A stretch of 59,792 nt of DNA from Komagataeibacter melaceti (GTDB taxonomy: Bacteria > Pseudomonadota > Alphaproteobacteria > Acetobacterales > Acetobacteraceae), in contig NZ_QUWV01000065.1 of NCBI RefSeq assembly GCF_003403295.1, forward strand, positions 1-59,792, given 5' to 3'. The number at the start of each line of letters is the position of its first letter. Positions within the stretch are counted from its first letter, which is position 1. Shown piece by piece: positions 8,037-17,534 of this stretch. Under the pieces are notes generated by a model. That model had not been told where the DNA came from. It made no database searches and was given only the letters and a program-made list of their open reading frames with translations. The position numbers and the translations under genes were made by a program.

Positions 8037-8528
8037 ATGGCAACAGACAGTAACGGACTGCAATCGCGCATCGAGCGCATGTGCATGGAGCGTGGGCTGA
8101 AAATGACGGGCCAGCGCCGCGTTATCGCGCGCGTGCTGTCTGAGTCCCATGACCACCCGGACGTGGAGGAACTCTACCGCCGCGCCGCCGCCCTGGATGA
8201 ACGGATTTCAGTCGCCACGGTCTATCGCACCGTGCGCCTGCTGGAAGAAAACGGGATTCTGGAGCGGCGCGACTTCGGCGGTGGCCGCGCCCGCTACGAA
8301 GCCACGGAGGAAGGTGACCACTATCACCTGATTGACGTGGAAAGCGGGCAGGTGGTGGAATTCACACATGCCGAGCATGCCGCATTGCTGCGCAGGATCA
8401 CGGCGGAGCTGGGGTTTGACCTGGTTTCCCACCGGCTGGAACTGTTTGCGCGCAGGTTGCCCGACGTGTCACAAGACCAGACTGACCAGACGGCACCAAC
8501 AGAGCGGAAAGGCACGTCACGGCCTTGA
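8037..8528 (+). CDS. fur: Fur-family metal-responsive regulator
   Basis: A 163-residue repressor. The N-terminal winged helix contains MTGQRRVIARVL and the recognition helix segment ISVATVYRTVRLLEENGIL. The dimerisation and metal domain contains GDHYHLIDVESGQVVEF, where the metal-binding His residues are kept, but the Cys positions of enterobacterial Fur (CxxC after HDH) are absent, as in many alphaproteobacterial Fur/Mur proteins. Iron versus manganese sensing cannot be decided by eye. Its stop overlaps the TTG start of the next gene by 4 bases. A plausible target is the feoA promoter in this window. Confidence 0.88.
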   Translation: MATDSNGLQSRIERMCMERGLKMTGQRRVIARVLSESHDHPDVEELYRRAAALDERISVATVYRTVRLLEENGILERRDFGGGRARYEATEEGDHYHLIDVESGQVVEFTHAEHAALLRRITAELGFDLVSHRLELFARRLPDVSQDQTDQTAPTERKGTSRP

Positions 8529-9370
8529 GTATTGAGAAAACCATACAGTCCCTTTCTACTCTGGACCTGGAGCGCAACGGTTTTCCTGAACTGCGGGGGG
8601 GCAATCTGGGTGTCAGGATTGCCGCGACCGAGGAAGAGCGCGATGCCGCCCAGGCCCTGCGCTACCGGGTTTTTTATGAGGAAATGGGGGCCCGCCCCGA
8701 TTCCCGTACGGCCCGGCTGCAGCGTGACGTGGATGAATTCGATGATTATGCCGATCACCTCCTGGTGATCGACCACGCCATTTCATCCGGTGCGAAAGGG
8801 GTGGTGGGGACCTATCGCCTCATGCAGGGGGATGCGGCGAAAAAGCTGGGCCGGTTCTATTCCTCCAGCGAATATGACATCTCGCCCCTGACCGAATTCC
8901 CCGGCCGTCTGCTGGAAGTCGGGCGGTCATGCGTGGACCGTGAATATCGCGGCCGCGCGGCCATGCAGCTCCTGTGGCGTGGCATTGCGTCCTACATCTT
9001 CCTGCACCGGATTGACGTGCTGTTCGGCTGCGCCAGCCTGCCGGGCACCGACCCCGATGCCCTGTCGGATGAGCTGACCTATCTTTACCACAACCACCTT
9101 GCCCCCCCGGCGCTGCGGGTTCGAGCGCTGGCGGAGCGGCGGGTGGAAATGCTGCGTTCCGACCCGCAGCTGATCGACCACCGGCGTTCGCTCGCCCGGT
9201 TGCCCCCGCTGATAAAGGGCTACCTGCGGCTGGGCGGTTACGTGGGGGATGGCGCGGTGATCGACGCGCAGTTCAACACCACCGATGTGGCGGTGCTGGT
9301 CAAGAGCGAACTGCTGGCCGACAAGTATTACCGTCATTACGAACGCCGCCTGCGTGACGCGCTGGACTAG
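8525..9370 (+). CDS. olsB: OlsB-like acyltransferase (ornithine-lipid / GNAT hemolysin-like family)
   Basis: A 281-residue protein resembling L-ornithine N(alpha)-acyltransferase, which attaches a 3-hydroxyacyl chain from acyl-ACP to ornithine, the first step of ornithine-lipid synthesis. Seen features are the GNAT-like core RDAAQALRYRVFYEEMGA, LLVIDHAI...VVGTYRLM, LEVGRSCVDREYRGRAAMQLLWRGIA, and the acceptor-side segment LFGCASLPGTDP. The start is TTG at 8525, overlapping the fur stop (TTGA), with GGAAAGG upstream; the next ATG would remove the conserved N-terminus. Ornithine lipids are known in acetic acid bacteria. OlsA is not in the window. Confidence 0.82.
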   Translation: MSIEKTIQSLSTLDLERNGFPELRGGNLGVRIAATEEERDAAQALRYRVFYEEMGARPDSRTARLQRDVDEFDDYADHLLVIDHAISSGAKGVVGTYRLMQGDAAKKLGRFYSSSEYDISPLTEFPGRLLEVGRSCVDREYRGRAAMQLLWRGIASYIFLHRIDVLFGCASLPGTDPDALSDELTYLYHNHLAPPALRVRALAERRVEMLRSDPQLIDHRRSLARLPPLIKGYLRLGGYVGDGAVIDAQFNTTDVAVLVKSELLADKYYRHYERRLRDALD

Positions 9371-9406
9371 TCCGGCCGCCAGCGGGGGAATGGAATACGC
9401 CGCTTC

Positions 9407-10945
9407 ATGATGTTTCTTTATGAGCGTTACATGAAGCTGTCGTGCCTGCGCGGATGGCGGGCCGATCTTGCCATGGCGCTGGCTGGCGGGCTGTATGCCC
9501 TTGCCTTTCCGCCGTTGCACGCTGTTGTGGTGCTGCCGGTCGCCTTCTGCCTGCTTGCGCGCGCGATTGACAATGCGGTGGACTGGCGCGCTGCCGCCCG
9601 GCGCGGCTTCATGTTTGCAATGGGGTTGTACACGGTCGGGCTGTACTGGCTGATGTACGCCATCCTGCTCCGGGCGGATGAGTTCTGGTGGCTGGTGCCT
9701 CTGGCATCCCCCGGCTGCGCGGTGATCCTTGCGCCCCTTAGCGCCCTGACGGCCGGGCTGAGCAGGCTCGTGCCCCGTGGAACGGGACGGCTGCTGACAC
9801 TCGCGGCGCTGTGGACGGTGACGGACATGGCGCGGGTGTTCGTGTTCAGCGGTTTCCCGTGGAACCCGCCGGGCAGCGTGTGGGAGTTTCCCGGCCTTGC
9901 CGGGGATATCATGATCCAGCCTGCCGCATGGATCGGGGTGGATGGCCTGACCCTGCTGACCTGCCTGCTGGCGCTGGCGCCGCTATATGGTCGGGTGGGG
10001 CGGCTGGCCTGCCTTGCGCTGCTGGTGGCCTGGGTTGGCAGCGGCGCGCTGCGCCTGGCCAGCGTGCATGATACCTACGGCCATAACCCCGAGGTTGTTC
10101 TGGTGCAGGGCAATGTGCCCGAGACGGACAAGATTTCCGGCAGTTCCGATGTTGCGATTTTCCGCCGCTATCTTGCCCTGACCCGGCAGGGAGTCACGCA
10201 GGGCCTGCTTGAGGCGGAGGGGCGGCCGGTCGTGTTCGCCTGGCCGGAATCGGCCTTTCCGGGGCTGCTTCTGGAAGATGACATTGCCCGGCCCATGGTC
10301 TCGCAGGCCGGGGCGGGCGCGGCGGCGGGCATCATAGGCACCGTGCGCTGGGCGGAAGACCGCCACTGGCGCAACAGCATGGTGGCGCTGCTGCCCCCTG
10401 ATGGCCATGCCGCTGCCGTGTATGACAAGGCGCATCTGGTTCCCTTTGGCGAATACCAGCCCGCTTTCCTGCCCTTTCACGTCGTGCCGGGGGATGGCAT
10501 GACCCCCGGCCCGGATGTCGGCACATGGCACCTGCCCGGTATCGCCCCGGTTGGCCCGCTGATCTGTTACGAGGTGATTTTTTCCGGCCAGGTCGTGAAC
10601 GGGCATGACAGGCCGGACTGGCTCATGAACAGCACCAATGATGCATGGTACGGCAACAGTGCCGGCCCCCGGCAGCATCTGGCCGCCGTCCGCCTGCGTG
10701 CGGTGGAGGAGGGGATTCCCGTGGCCCGCGCCGCCAATACCGGCATTTCTGCTGTTTTTGACGGGCGCGGCCATGAGCTGGCGCGTCTGGGCTGGGACCG
10801 GCAGGGGGTGCTTGTCCATGCCCTGCCCGATGCCCTGCCGCCCACGCTGTTTGGCCGCTATGGCCGACTGATCCCGCTGTTGCTGGCAGTGCTGACGGGC
10901 CTTGCCGGGCTGTGGTGCGGCAGGGCAGGACGCAGGGTGGGATAG
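9407..10945 (+). CDS. lnt: Apolipoprotein N-acyltransferase
   Basis: An inner-membrane enzyme of 512 residues that adds the third acyl chain to the N-terminal Cys of lipoproteins. The first half holds several membrane helices (about residues 18-215). The second half is a periplasmic nitrilase-like domain with the catalytic Glu in FAWPESAFPG, the Lys in VYDKAHLVPFGEYQP and the Cys in GPLICYEVIF. A last membrane helix is near 485-505. ATG 9407, 9410 and 9431 are all possible starts. It lies 36 bases after olsB, in a lipid/envelope context. Confidence 0.93.
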   Translation: MMFLYERYMKLSCLRGWRADLAMALAGGLYALAFPPLHAVVVLPVAFCLLARAIDNAVDWRAAARRGFMFAMGLYTVGLYWLMYAILLRADEFWWLVPLASPGCAVILAPLSALTAGLSRLVPRGTGRLLTLAALWTVTDMARVFVFSGFPWNPPGSVWEFPGLAGDIMIQPAAWIGVDGLTLLTCLLALAPLYGRVGRLACLALLVAWVGSGALRLASVHDTYGHNPEVVLVQGNVPETDKISGSSDVAIFRRYLALTRQGVTQGLLEAEGRPVVFAWPESAFPGLLLEDDIARPMVSQAGAGAAAGIIGTVRWAEDRHWRNSMVALLPPDGHAAAVYDKAHLVPFGEYQPAFLPFHVVPGDGMTPGPDVGTWHLPGIAPVGPLICYEVIFSGQVVNGHDRPDWLMNSTNDAWYGNSAGPRQHLAAVRLRAVEEGIPVARAANTGISAVFDGRGHELARLGWDRQGVLVHALPDALPPTLFGRYGRLIPLLLAVLTGLAGLWCGRAGRRVG

Positions 10946-10978
10946 GGACGGGAAACGCCGTTTTCATTGACCGGAACC

Positions 10979-11009
10979 TAAATTCATGCATTTTACATGC
11001 ATGAATTTA
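10979..11009. promoter_or_regulatory. AT-rich perfect palindromic stem (operator candidate)
   Basis: TAAATTCATGCA (10979-10990) and TGCATGAATTTA (10998-11009) form a perfect 12-bp inverted repeat around 7 bases. It lies between lnt and the XRE regulator, in the 183-base gap, and stands out as A/T-rich in a GC-rich segment. There is no U-tract on either strand, so an operator (perhaps autoregulation by the XRE protein) is as likely as a weak terminator of lnt. Confidence 0.5.
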
Positions 11010-11128
11010 TTCGGCTTCATTCTGCCGTCAGGCATGGGGGTTCCACCCGTTCATCCCGCCCCGGTTCATCAGGATAGATAATTACTGGTTTATTATATCA
11101 GGGAATGATTTAAAAAGGATTAACGTCC

Positions 11129-11671
11129 TTGGCATCATTGCCTGCGTCTTCATTTTCCAATGGGTCCCCCATACCGATCAGGAAAGGCAACGCCATCATT
11201 GTGACCGGGAAAGTGCTTGCAACCTCCAATCCGGTAGATGTGCATGTAGGCAATCGTATCCGGTTGCGTCGCACATTGCTGGGCATGTCCCAGGAACGGT
11301 TGGGGACTGCTTTGGGGCTGACATTCCAGCAGGTTCAGAAATATGAGCGTGGCAGGAACCGTGTGGGGGCCTCACGCCTGTACGATCTGGCCCATGTGCT
11401 GGGTGTGCCGGTGGCGTTCTTTTTTGAAGGACTGTCGGAGCATGATGCCCCGGCCCCGGAAGCGGGCAATGTCGCGGGCATGGCCGAACCCGATGAGTCC
11501 CTGCCGGATGATTCGGTACCGCAATGCACGGCGCCATCCGTTCAGCCTGATGATCTTGCCCTGTTTTCCCGCCGCGAAACCATTGAGCTGGTGCGCGCCT
11601 ATTACGGGATCGAGGATAGCGGCACCCGCCGCCGCGTGCTGGACCTTGTCCGTTCCATGAGCGCGAGCTGA
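11129..11671 (+). CDS. XRE-family helix-turn-helix regulator
   Basis: A 180-residue (with TTG 11129 as start) DNA-binding protein. The HTH lies at about residues 40-95: VGNRIRLRRTLLGMSQERLG, then LGLTFQQVQKYERGRNRVGASRLYDLAHVLGV. After it comes an acidic, Pro-rich linker and a C-terminal helix ending RRRVLDLVRSM. AGGA lies 9 bases before the TTG; a GTG at 11201 would also keep the whole HTH. This type (conserved FQQVQKYERG) is widespread in alphaproteobacteria near lnt and metK. It is convergent with the next gene, 7 bases away. Confidence 0.85.
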   Translation: MASLPASSFSNGSPIPIRKGNAIIVTGKVLATSNPVDVHVGNRIRLRRTLLGMSQERLGTALGLTFQQVQKYERGRNRVGASRLYDLAHVLGVPVAFFFEGLSEHDAPAPEAGNVAGMAEPDESLPDDSVPQCTAPSVQPDDLALFSRRETIELVRAYYGIEDSGTRRRVLDLVRSMSAS

Positions 11672-11678
11672 GGCGGGG

Positions 11679-12341
11679 CTACTCCCGCCGCAGGACCTGA
11701 TCGTTCATGAAGGCCGCGATCTTGCCCGCGCGGAAATCGGCACGCAGGCGTTCCTCATCATATTCGGTGCGTACCCAGTCCATGAAGGGCAGCCGCCCTT
11801 CCGCTTCCGCCTGGTAGCGCAGGAAGAATGCATCAAGTACGCCCGTGCGCGATGTGTTGAAATGCCCGTTTTTCCATGAAAGCTGGCGTAGCGCCTCCTT
11901 CGCGGTGCCCCCTTCAAACAGGATGACAAGCCCCGCCGCCAGCCCGGTGCGGTCAGCACCCGATTTGCAGTGCATGAGCATGGGAAAGCGGATGTCGCGG
12001 TAAAGCCGCTCGAAGCGTTCGATGCGGTCCTTGTGCGGGGCATTGCGGCTTTCAAACGCCATGTCGATATGGGTCAGGCCGATCCTGTGCGCGGCCTCAC
12101 GCGACAGGACATCGGAGCCGCATTTGCGCTGCCCGCGCAGGTTGACCAGCGTTTTCAGACCATGGCGGCGCACGGCCAGCCGCAGCCGCCACGGCGTGGG
12201 GTGGTTGCAGCGATAGACACGGCCGGGAATGACGACACGGAAGTTGGTCCATGTCTGGCGCAGTATGGCATGGTCAACAAACAGGCTGTCGATCCATGCG
12301 CGGCTCCGGCCGGAAAAGGTGGACAGGTTTCCCTCAAACAC
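11679..12341 (-). CDS. Cys-based protein phosphatase (dual-specificity/tyrosine phosphatase fold)
   Basis: A 220-residue cytoplasmic phosphatase. The P-loop HCKSGADRTG (CX5R, near residues 125-134) is intact. The upstream part has the GRVYRCNHP and TLVNLRGQR segments of the DSP/PTP fold, and the likely general acid lies in the region before the P-loop. No membrane segment is seen. Substrates are unknown; homologues act on proteins or on phosphoinositide/inositol phosphates. It reads in the same direction as sdhB but is separated from it by a terminator. Its stop codon lies inside a small 6-bp hairpin shared with the end of the XRE gene. Confidence 0.82.
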   Translation of the reverse strand: MFEGNLSTFSGRSRAWIDSLFVDHAILRQTWTNFRVVIPGRVYRCNHPTPWRLRLAVRRHGLKTLVNLRGQRKCGSDVLSREAAHRIGLTHIDMAFESRNAPHKDRIERFERLYRDIRFPMLMHCKSGADRTGLAAGLVILFEGGTAKEALRQLSWKNGHFNTSRTGVLDAFFLRYQAEAEGRLPFMDWVRTEYDEERLRADFRAGKIAAFMNDQVLRRE

Positions 12342-12373
12342 CGGGCCATGTCCTTTCAGATGGGGGCAGATAC

Positions 12374-12406
12374 GAAAAAGGCGCCGGAGTTTTCACATCC
12401 GGCGCC
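12374..12406 (-). terminator. Intrinsic terminator of the sdh operon
   Basis: Read on the minus strand, GGCGCCGGA (12406-12398) pairs with TCCGGCGCC (12388-12380) across a 9-base loop, then TTTTTC. It lies 34 bases after the sdhB stop and separates the operon from the phosphatase gene. Confidence 0.85.
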
Positions 12407-12439
12407 TCATCCGTCAATCAGGAATGGCGAAGCAGGGCG

Positions 12440-13222
12440 TTACACCTTGCGTTCAAGCTGCAGTTCCTTGATCCGCCCGATGGCGCGGGCGGGGTTTAGG
12501 CCCTTGGGGCAGGTCTGGGTGCAGTTCATGATCGTGCGGCAGGCATAGAGCTTGAGCGGATCTTCCAGCGCATCCAGGCGGTCGCCCGCATGTTCGTCGC
12601 GGCTGTCGGCAATCCAGCGATATGCGGCCAGCAGTGTTGCGGGGCCAAGGTAGCGGTCCCCGTTCCACCAGTAGGACGGGCACGACGTGGAGCAGCAGAA
12701 GCACAGGATGCACTCCCACATGCCATCCAGCTCGGCACGTTCCTCGATGCTCTGGCGGCGTTCGGCATCCGGCGGGGGCGCCGTATCCGACTTGAGCCAC
12801 GGCTCGATCGAGCGGAGCTGGGCATAGGCCCCGTCCAGATCCGGCACCAGATCCTTGATGACCGGCATGTGCGGCAGCGGGTAGATGCCCACATCCCCCT
12901 CAATGTCCCGGATGGGCTTGAGGCAGGCCAGCGTGTTTTCCCCCGCGATGTTCATGGCGCAGGAACCGCAGATTCCCTCGCGGCAGGAGCGCCGGAACGT
13001 CAGGGTGGAATCGATGTCGTTCTTGATGTGGATCAGCGCGTCGAGCACCATCGGCCCGATCCGGTCCAGATCAATCTCGTAGGTATCGACCACGGGGTTG
13101 TTGCCGTCATCCGGGCTCCAGCGATAGATCCGGAAGGTCTTGACATTGGTAGCGCCGGCAGGGGCCGTAAAGGTGCGGCCTTTGCCCACGGTGCTGTTCT
13201 TTGGCAGTCTGAATTCGACCAT
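12440..13222 (-). CDS. sdhB: Succinate dehydrogenase iron-sulfur subunit
   Basis: A 260-residue subunit of complex II, passing electrons from SdhA FAD to quinone. Three Fe-S sites are visible: the plant-type 2Fe-2S site [12 protein letters not shown] with a later Cys in LACLKP; the 4Fe-4S site [16 protein letters not shown]; and the 3Fe-4S site around [17 protein letters not shown]. It is the last gene of sdhCDAB, 26 bases after sdhA. Complex II closes the TCA cycle here together with the sucAB-lpd complex. Confidence 0.96.
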   Translation of the reverse strand: MVEFRLPKNSTVGKGRTFTAPAGATNVKTFRIYRWSPDDGNNPVVDTYEIDLDRIGPMVLDALIHIKNDIDSTLTFRRSCREGICGSCAMNIAGENTLACLKPIRDIEGDVGIYPLPHMPVIKDLVPDLDGAYAQLRSIEPWLKSDTAPPPDAERRQSIEERAELDGMWECILCFCCSTSCPSYWWNGDRYLGPATLLAAYRWIADSRDEHAGDRLDALEDPLKLYACRTIMNCTQTCPKGLNPARAIGRIKELQLERKV

Positions 13223-13248
13223 CGTCTCGTTCCTTTTCCGCCGTTACG

Positions 13249-15060
13249 TCAGTAGACGCGCTTCTTGGGGGGGAAGACCTGCACATCGTTGGTCAGCGTT
13301 TTCATGTGCACGGGGCGGTAGCTTAGCGTGACATCACCCTTGTCTGTCATGTGGGCGACGGTGTGCTTCATCCAGTTCTTGTCGTCACGGTCGGGATAGT
13401 CGTCATGCGCCTGCGCGCCGCGGCTTTCGTGGCGGGCTTCGGCGCCGGCCATCGTAACGGTGGCGTTGGCCAGCAGGTTCTCGAACTCAAGCGCTTCCAT
13501 AAGGTCGCTGTTCCAGATCAGGGAACGGTCGTTGATCGAGATGTCAGGCAGTTCGCCCCAGATTTCCTTGATCTTCTCCACACCCTGCGCAAGGCTTTCG
13601 GTGTTGCGGAACACGGCGGCGTGCTTCTGCATGGTGCGCTGGAGCTTGCTGCGCATGTCGGCCACATGGGTCTTGCCCTTGGCGTAACGCAGGCGGTCGA
13701 AGCGCGCGATCGCGGCATCCCCGGCCCCTGCGGGCAGCGGCGGGATCGTTTCCTCGCTCTTGATGGTGGCGGCGGCGCGCTGCGCGGCAGCGCGGCCGAA
13801 CACGACCAGATCCAGCAGCGAGTTCGTGCCAAGGCGGTTCGCGCCGTGCACGGACACGCAGGCCGCTTCACCCACGGCCATGAGGCCCGGTACCACCGCA
13901 TCCACATCTTCCGGCGTGGGGCGGATGACCTCGCCATGGTAGTTGGTGGGGATGCCGCCCATGTTGTAATGCACGGTCGGCAGCACCGGCACGGGTTCCT
14001 TGGTCACGTCGATCCCGGCGAAGATGCGCGCCGTCTCGATGATGCCGGGCAGGCGCTCATGCAGGATGTCGGCACCGAGATGCTCGAGATGCAGCATGAT
14101 GTAGTTCTTTTCGGGGCCACAGCCACGACCTTCGTTGATCTCGATGGTCATGGCGCGCGACACCACATCACGCGATGCAAGGTCCTTCGCCGTGGGGGCA
14201 TAGCGTTCCATGAAGCGCTCACCCTCGGAATTGGTCAGGTAGCCACCTTCACCACGGCAGCCTTCCGTCAGCAGGCAGCCCGCGGGGAAGATGCCGGTCG
14301 GGTGGAACTGCACGAACTCCATGTCCTGCATCGGCAGGCCCGCGCGGATGGCCATGCCACCGCCGTCACCCGTGCAGGTGTGGGCGGAGGTGCAGGAGTG
14401 GTAGGCGCGGCCATAACCGCCGGTGGCCAGCACGACCTTCTGCGCGCGGAAGCGGTGCAGCGAACCGTCTTCCAGGCACCATGCCATGACGCCACGGCAG
14501 GCGCCGTCATCATCCATGATCAGGTCGATGGCGAAATATTCGACGAAGAATTCGACGTTATGCTTCAGGCACTGCTGGTACAGCGTGTGCAGGATGGCAT
14601 GGCCCGTGCGGTCGGCGGCGGCGCAGGCGCGGGGCACCGGGGCCTCGCCATAGTTGCGCATGTGGCCACCGAAGGGGCGCTGGTAGATCTTGCCATCTTC
14701 CGTGCGGGAAAAGGGCACACCCATGTGTTCGAGTTCGTGCACGGCAGGCACGGCCTCGCGGCACATGTATTCGATGGCGTCCTGGTCGCCCAGCCAGTCC
14801 GATCCCTTGACGGTATCGTACATGTGCCAGCGCCAGTTATCCTCGGCCATGTTGCCAAGCGATGCGCCAATGCCGCCCTGTGCGGCGACGGTGTGGCTGC
14901 GTGTGGGGAAAACCTTGGTCACGCAGGCGGTCTTGAGGCCGGCGGCCCCCATGCCCAGCGTGGCCCGGAGGCCAGAGCCGCCAGCGCCGACAACAACCAC
15001 GTCATATGCGTGGTCAACAACCCTGTAGGAGCCGGTGAGTGGTGAAGTGGTCGCGTTCAT
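13249..15060 (-). CDS. sdhA: Succinate dehydrogenase flavoprotein subunit
   Basis: A 603-residue catalytic subunit oxidising succinate to fumarate. The FAD-binding [16 protein letters not shown] (about 21-36) and the covalent-FAD His 56 in [10 protein letters not shown] are present. The active-site region includes [21 protein letters not shown], and the C-terminal segment [19 protein letters not shown] is typical. Length and motifs are normal. It lies downstream of sdhD by 97 bases on the same strand. Confidence 0.97.
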   Translation of the reverse strand: MNATTSPLTGSYRVVDHAYDVVVVGAGGSGLRATLGMGAAGLKTACVTKVFPTRSHTVAAQGGIGASLGNMAEDNWRWHMYDTVKGSDWLGDQDAIEYMCREAVPAVHELEHMGVPFSRTEDGKIYQRPFGGHMRNYGEAPVPRACAAADRTGHAILHTLYQQCLKHNVEFFVEYFAIDLIMDDDGACRGVMAWCLEDGSLHRFRAQKVVLATGGYGRAYHSCTSAHTCTGDGGGMAIRAGLPMQDMEFVQFHPTGIFPAGCLLTEGCRGEGGYLTNSEGERFMERYAPTAKDLASRDVVSRAMTIEINEGRGCGPEKNYIMLHLEHLGADILHERLPGIIETARIFAGIDVTKEPVPVLPTVHYNMGGIPTNYHGEVIRPTPEDVDAVVPGLMAVGEAACVSVHGANRLGTNSLLDLVVFGRAAAQRAAATIKSEETIPPLPAGAGDAAIARFDRLRYAKGKTHVADMRSKLQRTMQKHAAVFRNTESLAQGVEKIKEIWGELPDISINDRSLIWNSDLMEALEFENLLANATVTMAGAEARHESRGAQAHDDYPDRDDKNWMKHTVAHMTDKGDVTLSYRPVHMKTLTNDVQVFPPKKRVY

Positions 15061-15157
15061 TTCTTGGACGTGTCCCGATGTTCGTCCGGACGGCAGGCGG
15101 CATTGCCGCCCGCCAGCCCGCGAATGTCATGTTCCGTGCAGGTTGGCCGCGCGGGGC

Positions 15158-15589
15158 TCAGCCCGCGGCGATCCGGCCCCGGCTGCTGCCGGCCAGCGCC
15201 AGCTTCAGCACGGAAACCGTGCCGAACAGCCCCAGAAGGAAGACGATCCCCTTCATCAGCAGCCCTGCGGGCAGGTGCGCCTTGCCGTGCACATAGTCAT
15301 CAATGATGACCTGCAGCCCAAGCTGGGTGTGATAGAAGGTCAGGATCACCAGTGACAGCATCATGGTCGCGTTCAGGGGGCGTGCGCCCCACTTCGCGAC
15401 TTCCGGCTGCGAGGCGCCGGCAAGGCGGAACACCTGGATCACGAACCAGCCCGACAGCGGCACCAGTGCCACCGCCGAGGCGCGTTCCGCCCACCAGTGG
15501 GCAACGCCGGTCTGCGCCGAACCCAGCCCGCGCGCGCGGGAAAGCTGGGAACGCATGACCTTGACATGGGGCTTGTGTGGATTGCTCAT
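15158..15589 (-). CDS. sdhD: Succinate dehydrogenase membrane anchor SdhD
   Basis: A 143-residue membrane anchor with three hydrophobic helices at about 36-55, 70-95 and 110-130. The heme/quinone region is recognisable by the His in FYHTQLGLQVIIDDYVHG, the SdhD signature of alphaproteobacteria and mitochondria. The N-terminal SQLSRARGLGSAQTGVAHWW is also typical. It begins 2 bases after the sdhC stop. Confidence 0.92.
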   Translation of the reverse strand: MSNPHKPHVKVMRSQLSRARGLGSAQTGVAHWWAERASAVALVPLSGWFVIQVFRLAGASQPEVAKWGARPLNATMMLSLVILTFYHTQLGLQVIIDDYVHGKAHLPAGLLMKGIVFLLGLFGTVSVLKLALAGSSRGRIAAG

Positions 15590-15591
15590 GA

Positions 15592-16050
15592 TCAGGACGC
15601 CTTCTTGCGGGAACGACAGATCGCAACACCAAGGATTCCCGCCACCAGCGCCAGCGTGGTTCCCACCGTCACGCCCACGGCCACGGGGCCATCCTCGTTT
15701 ATTTCCTTCTTGTCGAAGCGGTAGCCGCTATCCCACGCAAGGTGGCGCAGCCCGGCCACGAAGTGGTAGACCAGCGCCAGCGCCCAGCCCGCCAGCACGA
15801 GCTGGCCCAGCGGGTTGCCGGTCACTTTCTGCACCTTGCTGAAAGATTTGGGTCCCTTGGCAGCCGCGCTGATCCAGCACAGCCCGAGGGCCGATCCGCC
15901 AGCGGCGGCAACCCCGGCGGCGCGGTTCGCGATTGAAAGGAACATGGAAAGACGGAAGCGGTAGACCTGGAGGTGTGGGGACATAGGCCGCCTGGTCAGA
16001 GTTCCGTCGCTTCGCTGCCCTACGTAGAGCGCATCACGGACATCCTGCAT
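15592..16050 (-). CDS. sdhC: Succinate dehydrogenase cytochrome b556 subunit SdhC
   Basis: A 152-residue anchor subunit. The start at ATG 16050 (MQDVRDALYVG) is chosen because the longer frame upstream is low-complexity and includes a hairpin. RPMSPHLQVYRFRLSMFLSIANRAAG is the family N-terminal helix, here split over about residues 22-46. The heme-ligand His lies in YHFVAGLRHLAWD. Three membrane helices are seen at about 36-60, 82-105 and 125-145. It is the first gene of sdhCDAB. Confidence 0.9.
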   Translation of the reverse strand: MQDVRDALYVGQRSDGTLTRRPMSPHLQVYRFRLSMFLSIANRAAGVAAAGGSALGLCWISAAAKGPKSFSKVQKVTGNPLGQLVLAGWALALVYHFVAGLRHLAWDSGYRFDKKEINEDGPVAVGVTVGTTLALVAGILGVAICRSRKKAS

Positions 16051-16177
16051 GGTCGTCTCGTCAATTTCCCTGTTATGGCTTCGGTTTGTTCCGTCGCCTT
16101 GTCTGAATCCGGTCCTACGCCGCGCGGAAGGCCGGGTCAACGCAGGCCCGGAACACGAGGTTGAGAGACCCCACGCC

Positions 16178-16215
16178 GCCCGGGGGAGAACGGGGGGAGT
16201 CCCCCCGTCCCGGGC
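16178..16215 (-). terminator. Very GC-rich hairpin downstream of asd
   Basis: The nested inverted repeats ACGGGGGG/CCCCCCGT (16190-16197, 16201-16208) and GCCCGGG/CCCGGGC (16178-16184, 16209-16215) form a strong stem 19 bases after the asd stop on the minus strand. There is no U-tract, so it may slow or end asd transcription before sdhC, or stabilise the asd 3' end. Confidence 0.45.
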
Positions 16216-16233
16216 ATGCATGGCGGACGCCCT

Positions 16234-17256
16234 TCAGTGGTGGCCGAGCAGATCGAGGGCGATCATGGTCTCGGCGATCTGCACCGCGTTGAGTGCGGCC
16301 CCCTTGCGCAGGTTGTCCGCGACACACCAGAACCCGAGTCCATTGGGCACGGTAGGGTCAACGCGCAGGCGCGAGACATAGGTCGCGTCCTCGCCCACCA
16401 CCTCGAGCGGGGTGACGTAGCCACCATCCTCGCGCTTGTCGTGCAGCACCACGCCGGGTGCTTCGCGCAGGGCTTCGCGGGCGCGTTCAATATCAACGGG
16501 TTCCTCGAATTCCACCGTCACGGCCTCGGCATGGCCAATGAACACGGGCACACGCACGCAGGTGGCGAAGACCGCGATGTCGGGATCGAGGATCTTGCGG
16601 GTCTCGACCGTCATCTTCCACTCTTCCTTGGTCGCCCCGTCATCCATGAAACGGTCGATATGGGGAATGCAGTTGAACGCGATCTGCTTGGTGAACTGCT
16701 CGGCCTTCAGCGGGTCGCCCACCAGGCTGCCGCGCGACTGGTTGAACAGTTCGTCCATCCCGCTCTTGCCCGCGCCGGCCACGGCCTGATAGGTGGCCAC
16801 GACAACGCGCTTGATTGTGAACAGGTCATGCAGCGGCTTGAGTGCGACGACCATCTGGATGGTCGAGCAGTTGGGGTTGGCGATGATGCCGCGCCTGGCC
16901 TTCTTCACATCATTGGGATTGACCTCAGGCACCACCAGCGGCACGTCCGGCTCCATGCGGAAGTGGGAGGTGTTGTCGATCACGATGCACCCCGCCTTCG
17001 CCGCGCGCGGCGCGTGCACGGCCGAGACCGCCCCGCCGGGGGAGAAAAGGGCGACATCCCAGCCGGTGAAGTCGAACGTGTCCAGATTCTGGACCTTCAG
17101 CACCTTTTTATCGCCAAAGGAGACTTCCTTGCCCGCCGAGCGGGCGGACGCGAGGGCCACGATCTCATCCACAGGGAACTGGCGCTCGGCCAGAGTCTTG
17201 AGGATTTCGCGCCCCACAGCGCCGGTGGCACCCACCACCGCAACGCGGTAACCCAT
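16234..17256 (-). CDS. asd: Aspartate-semialdehyde dehydrogenase
   Basis: An enzyme reducing L-aspartyl-4-phosphate to the semialdehyde with NADPH, at the branch to lysine/diaminopimelate, threonine and methionine. The start at ATG 17256 has AGGAAAGAAG just upstream and gives MGYRVAVVGATGAVGRE, the NADP-binding loop. The active-site Cys is in IIANPNCSTIQM (about residue 130). YQAVAGAGKSGMDEL and the C-terminal FIGHAEAVTVEF are typical of the Gram-negative type. At 340 residues the length is normal. It is divergent from zwf. Confidence 0.95.
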   Translation of the reverse strand: MGYRVAVVGATGAVGREILKTLAERQFPVDEIVALASARSAGKEVSFGDKKVLKVQNLDTFDFTGWDVALFSPGGAVSAVHAPRAAKAGCIVIDNTSHFRMEPDVPLVVPEVNPNDVKKARRGIIANPNCSTIQMVVALKPLHDLFTIKRVVVATYQAVAGAGKSGMDELFNQSRGSLVGDPLKAEQFTKQIAFNCIPHIDRFMDDGATKEEWKMTVETRKILDPDIAVFATCVRVPVFIGHAEAVTVEFEEPVDIERAREALREAPGVVLHDKREDGGYVTPLEVVGEDATYVSRLRVDPTVPNGLGFWCVADNLRKGAALNAVQIAETMIALDLLGHH

Positions 17257-17534
17257 AATCTTCTTTCCTGTCCTGCCCGGCATTCCGGGGGAATAGCCGG
17301 TTTTGCGTAACTGTAGCGACACCTAGAGCCTGTGACCAAAAGGCGCAAGCAGCGCGGGCCGCGCAAAACCGCGAATCGAATCGGGGGGCAGGTCAAGGTG
17401 GCACGTCCCATGCGCTGATAGACCTTGTCCCGCGCCGCGTGCCCGGTGCACGCTTGGCCCATCGCGCCATGGGACAGCATACTGCCCCTTTACTGCCCGA
17501 ATGTGGCGCGCAGGCAAGAACGGTTAGAGAGATC

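Noticed and set aside
13351-15045. A 564-residue open frame opposite sdhA
   Set aside because: Antisense shadow of a certain gene; no motif and no ribosome-binding context.
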